Of a stretch of DNA of 6,667 nt, positions 5,720 through 6,667 are shown one piece after another. Every line of letters starts with the position of its first letter. Position 1 is the stretch's first letter. The position numbers and the translations under genes were made by a program. The stretch lies in assembly GCA_023135745.1 (NCBI GenBank), contig JAGLSM010000117.1, positions 1-6,667 on the forward strand, written 5' to 3'. Source of the DNA: Spirochaetota bacterium (GTDB lineage Bacteria; Spirochaetota; JAGLSM01). Under the pieces are notes generated by a model that ran no database searches, was not told the DNA's origin, and saw only the letters and a list, made by a program, of their open reading frames with translations.

Positions 5720-5724
5720 AGGAG
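5720..5724 (+). promoter_or_regulatory. Ribosome binding site fixing the ferritin start
   Basis: AGGAG lies five bases before ATG 5730. An in-frame GTG at 5709 would add seven residues but lies upstream of this site and lacks one of its own. Confidence 0.75.
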
Positions 5725-5729
5725 AAACG

Positions 5730-6245
5730 ATGTTAACAAAACGTATTGAAAAAGAATTGAACGATCAAATAAATGCCGAATTTTACTCAGCATATCTCTA
5801 CCTGTCAATGGCTGCGTTTTTTGAATCAATTAATCTGAAGGGCTTTGCCAATTGGGTTTATATACAGTTTCAGGAAGAACAGTCGCATGCCATGTTGACG
5901 TACAACTATATAAATGAGAGGGGAAGCAGTGTAACCCTAAGCTCAATCGAAGCACCTCCATCCAAATGGGATGGCCCTGTTCATATATTTGAGGAAATCC
6001 TGAAACATGAACAGGAAGTAACTTGTATGATAAACAAGCTCATTAGTACATCAATGGAGGAAAAAGACCACGCTTCTGTTAATTTTCTTCAATGGTTTGT
6101 TTCTGAACAGGTAGAGGAAGAATCCGGTGTTTCAGACATTCTGCAGCAGCTTAAAATGATTGATGGGAAAGGCGCCGGCCTTCTGATGCTTGACCGTGAA
6201 TTAAAACAAAGAGTGTTTGTTCAGCCTGCTGCTTCGGCAACATAA
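5730..6245 (+). CDS. ftnA: Bacterial non-heme ferritin
   Basis: A 171-residue ferritin that oxidises Fe(II) and stores it as a ferric mineral in a 24-subunit cytosolic shell. It also protects against Fenton chemistry. With the ATG at 5730, the ferroxidase ligands fall at exactly the E. coli FtnA positions: Glu17, Glu50, His53, Glu94, Gln127 and Glu130, with Tyr24 and the third-site Glu49 and Glu126 also present. Length and motif order (NAEFYSAYLYL, QEEQSHA, SEQVEEE) are typical of the FtnA type. The heme-binding Met of bacterioferritin is not expected in this family. The start is fixed by AGGAG at 5720-5724. The next gene begins one base after the stop codon, so the two are probably one operon. 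Its G+C content returns to the level of the flanking genes after the AT-rich stretch upstream. Confidence 0.95.
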   Translation: MLTKRIEKELNDQINAEFYSAYLYLSMAAFFESINLKGFANWVYIQFQEEQSHAMLTYNYINERGSSVTLSSIEAPPSKWDGPVHIFEEILKHEQEVTCMINKLISTSMEEKDHASVNFLQWFVSEQVEEESGVSDILQQLKMIDGKGAGLLMLDRELKQRVFVQPAASAT

Positions 6246-6246
6246 T

Positions 6247-6667
6247 ATGAGAATCCATTATCTACAGCATGTTGATTTTGAAGACCCGGCAGAGATATTA
6301 AATTGGGCGAGTCAAAAAAAACATGATGTAACATGTACCCGTCTTTACAACAATGAAGGATTACCAGACATCAAAGATTTTGATGCTCTTGTTGTTATGG
6401 GTGGACCCATGAGTACAAATGAGGAAGATGCCTATCCCTGGCTGAAAGATGAAAAAAAGTTCATAAAAGAATCGATCAGACATGAAAAAATTGTACTTGG
6501 TATTTGTTTAGGAGCTCAATTAATTGCGGATGTAGAAGGTTCAAGGATATTTAAAAACAAGTACAAAGAAATAGGCTGGTTCCCTGTAGAAATAAAAAAA
6601 CATCCCTTACTGTTTCCAAATGAAATAAGTTCATTGCAGGTATTTCACTGGCATGGTGATACATTTG
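6247..6667 (+). CDS. Class I glutamine amidotransferase (GMP synthase-like), 3' end outside window
   Basis: 140 codons are visible before the window ends; family members run about 230-240. The fold is class I GATase, which frees ammonia from glutamine. Seen in order: HVDFEDPAEILNW at the N-terminus, VVMGGPMS (49-56), YPWL (63-66), the nucleophile Cys87 in LGICLGAQLIA, EIGWFPV (108-114) and HWHGDTF (134-140), where His136 is the catalytic histidine. The catalytic Glu normally two residues after that His is replaced in spacing by the D-T-F tail typical of this stand-alone GMP synthase-like subfamily. ATG 6247 follows the ferritin stop by a single base with no good ribosome binding site, so translation is probably coupled. 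No synthetase domain can be seen before the cut. Substrate unknown: many members are uncharacterised, and some act on amino-acid or polyamine conjugates. Confidence 0.88.
   Translation, partial: MRIHYLQHVDFEDPAEILNWASQKKHDVTCTRLYNNEGLPDIKDFDALVVMGGPMSTNEEDAYPWLKDEKKFIKESIRHEKIVLGICLGAQLIADVEGSRIFKNKYKEIGWFPVEIKKHPLLFPNEISSLQVFHWHGDTF

Noticed and set aside
5709..5729. GTG start adding seven residues to the ferritin
   Set aside because: The AGGAG at 5720-5724 lies downstream of it, and ATG 5730 gives ligand numbering identical to E. coli FtnA.
5630..5729. Fur box upstream of the ferritin
   Set aside because: I looked for GATAAT-type inverted repeats and found none convincing.

Overview
The window looks like chromosomal DNA of an anaerobic, moderately AT-rich Gram-negative bacterium. 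A member of the Desulfobacterota (former delta-proteobacteria) is my best guess. This rests on the style of the genes: a ferredoxin-type protein with a His-rich linker next to a Crp/Fnr regulator, a receiver domain of the type common in sulfate reducers, and a rhomboid with a soluble N-terminal region. No marker gene is present, so the assignment is inference.

Layout. (1) 1-215: the C-terminal end of an unrecognised gene. (2) 371-2489, plus strand: a beta-ketoacyl-ACP synthase II-type enzyme with a complete catalytic set, overlapping by 11 bases a rhomboid intramembrane protease that starts with TTG. (3) 2493-3151, plus strand: a strong sigma70-like promoter, then a response regulator made of one receiver domain and a charged coiled-coil tail with no DNA-binding domain. 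(4) 3154-4677: a divergent pair, a ferredoxin-like Cys-rich protein (minus) and a Crp/Fnr-type regulator (plus). An FNR-like box lies between them. The regulator's recognition helix carries the E-x-x-S-R signature that reads such boxes. (5) 4678-5729: a very AT-rich stretch with an orphan three-TM coiled-coil membrane protein (minus) and a small plus-strand ORF that may be a gene remnant. (6) 5730-6667: a bacterial non-heme ferritin with all ferroxidase ligands, followed after one base by a class I glutamine amidotransferase cut by the window end.

How it fits together. The best-supported functional unit is the regulator/ferredoxin pair. The shared operator lies about 43 bases upstream of the predicted ferredoxin start site and over the -35 region of the regulator's own promoter. 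That suggests activation of the ferredoxin gene and autorepression of the regulator. Together with the ferritin, this gives the window an iron and redox flavour, but nothing in the sequence links the ferritin to this regulator. The synthase/rhomboid pair is probably co-transcribed; the functional link is unknown. I see no tRNA, rRNA, CRISPR array, transposase or phage gene.
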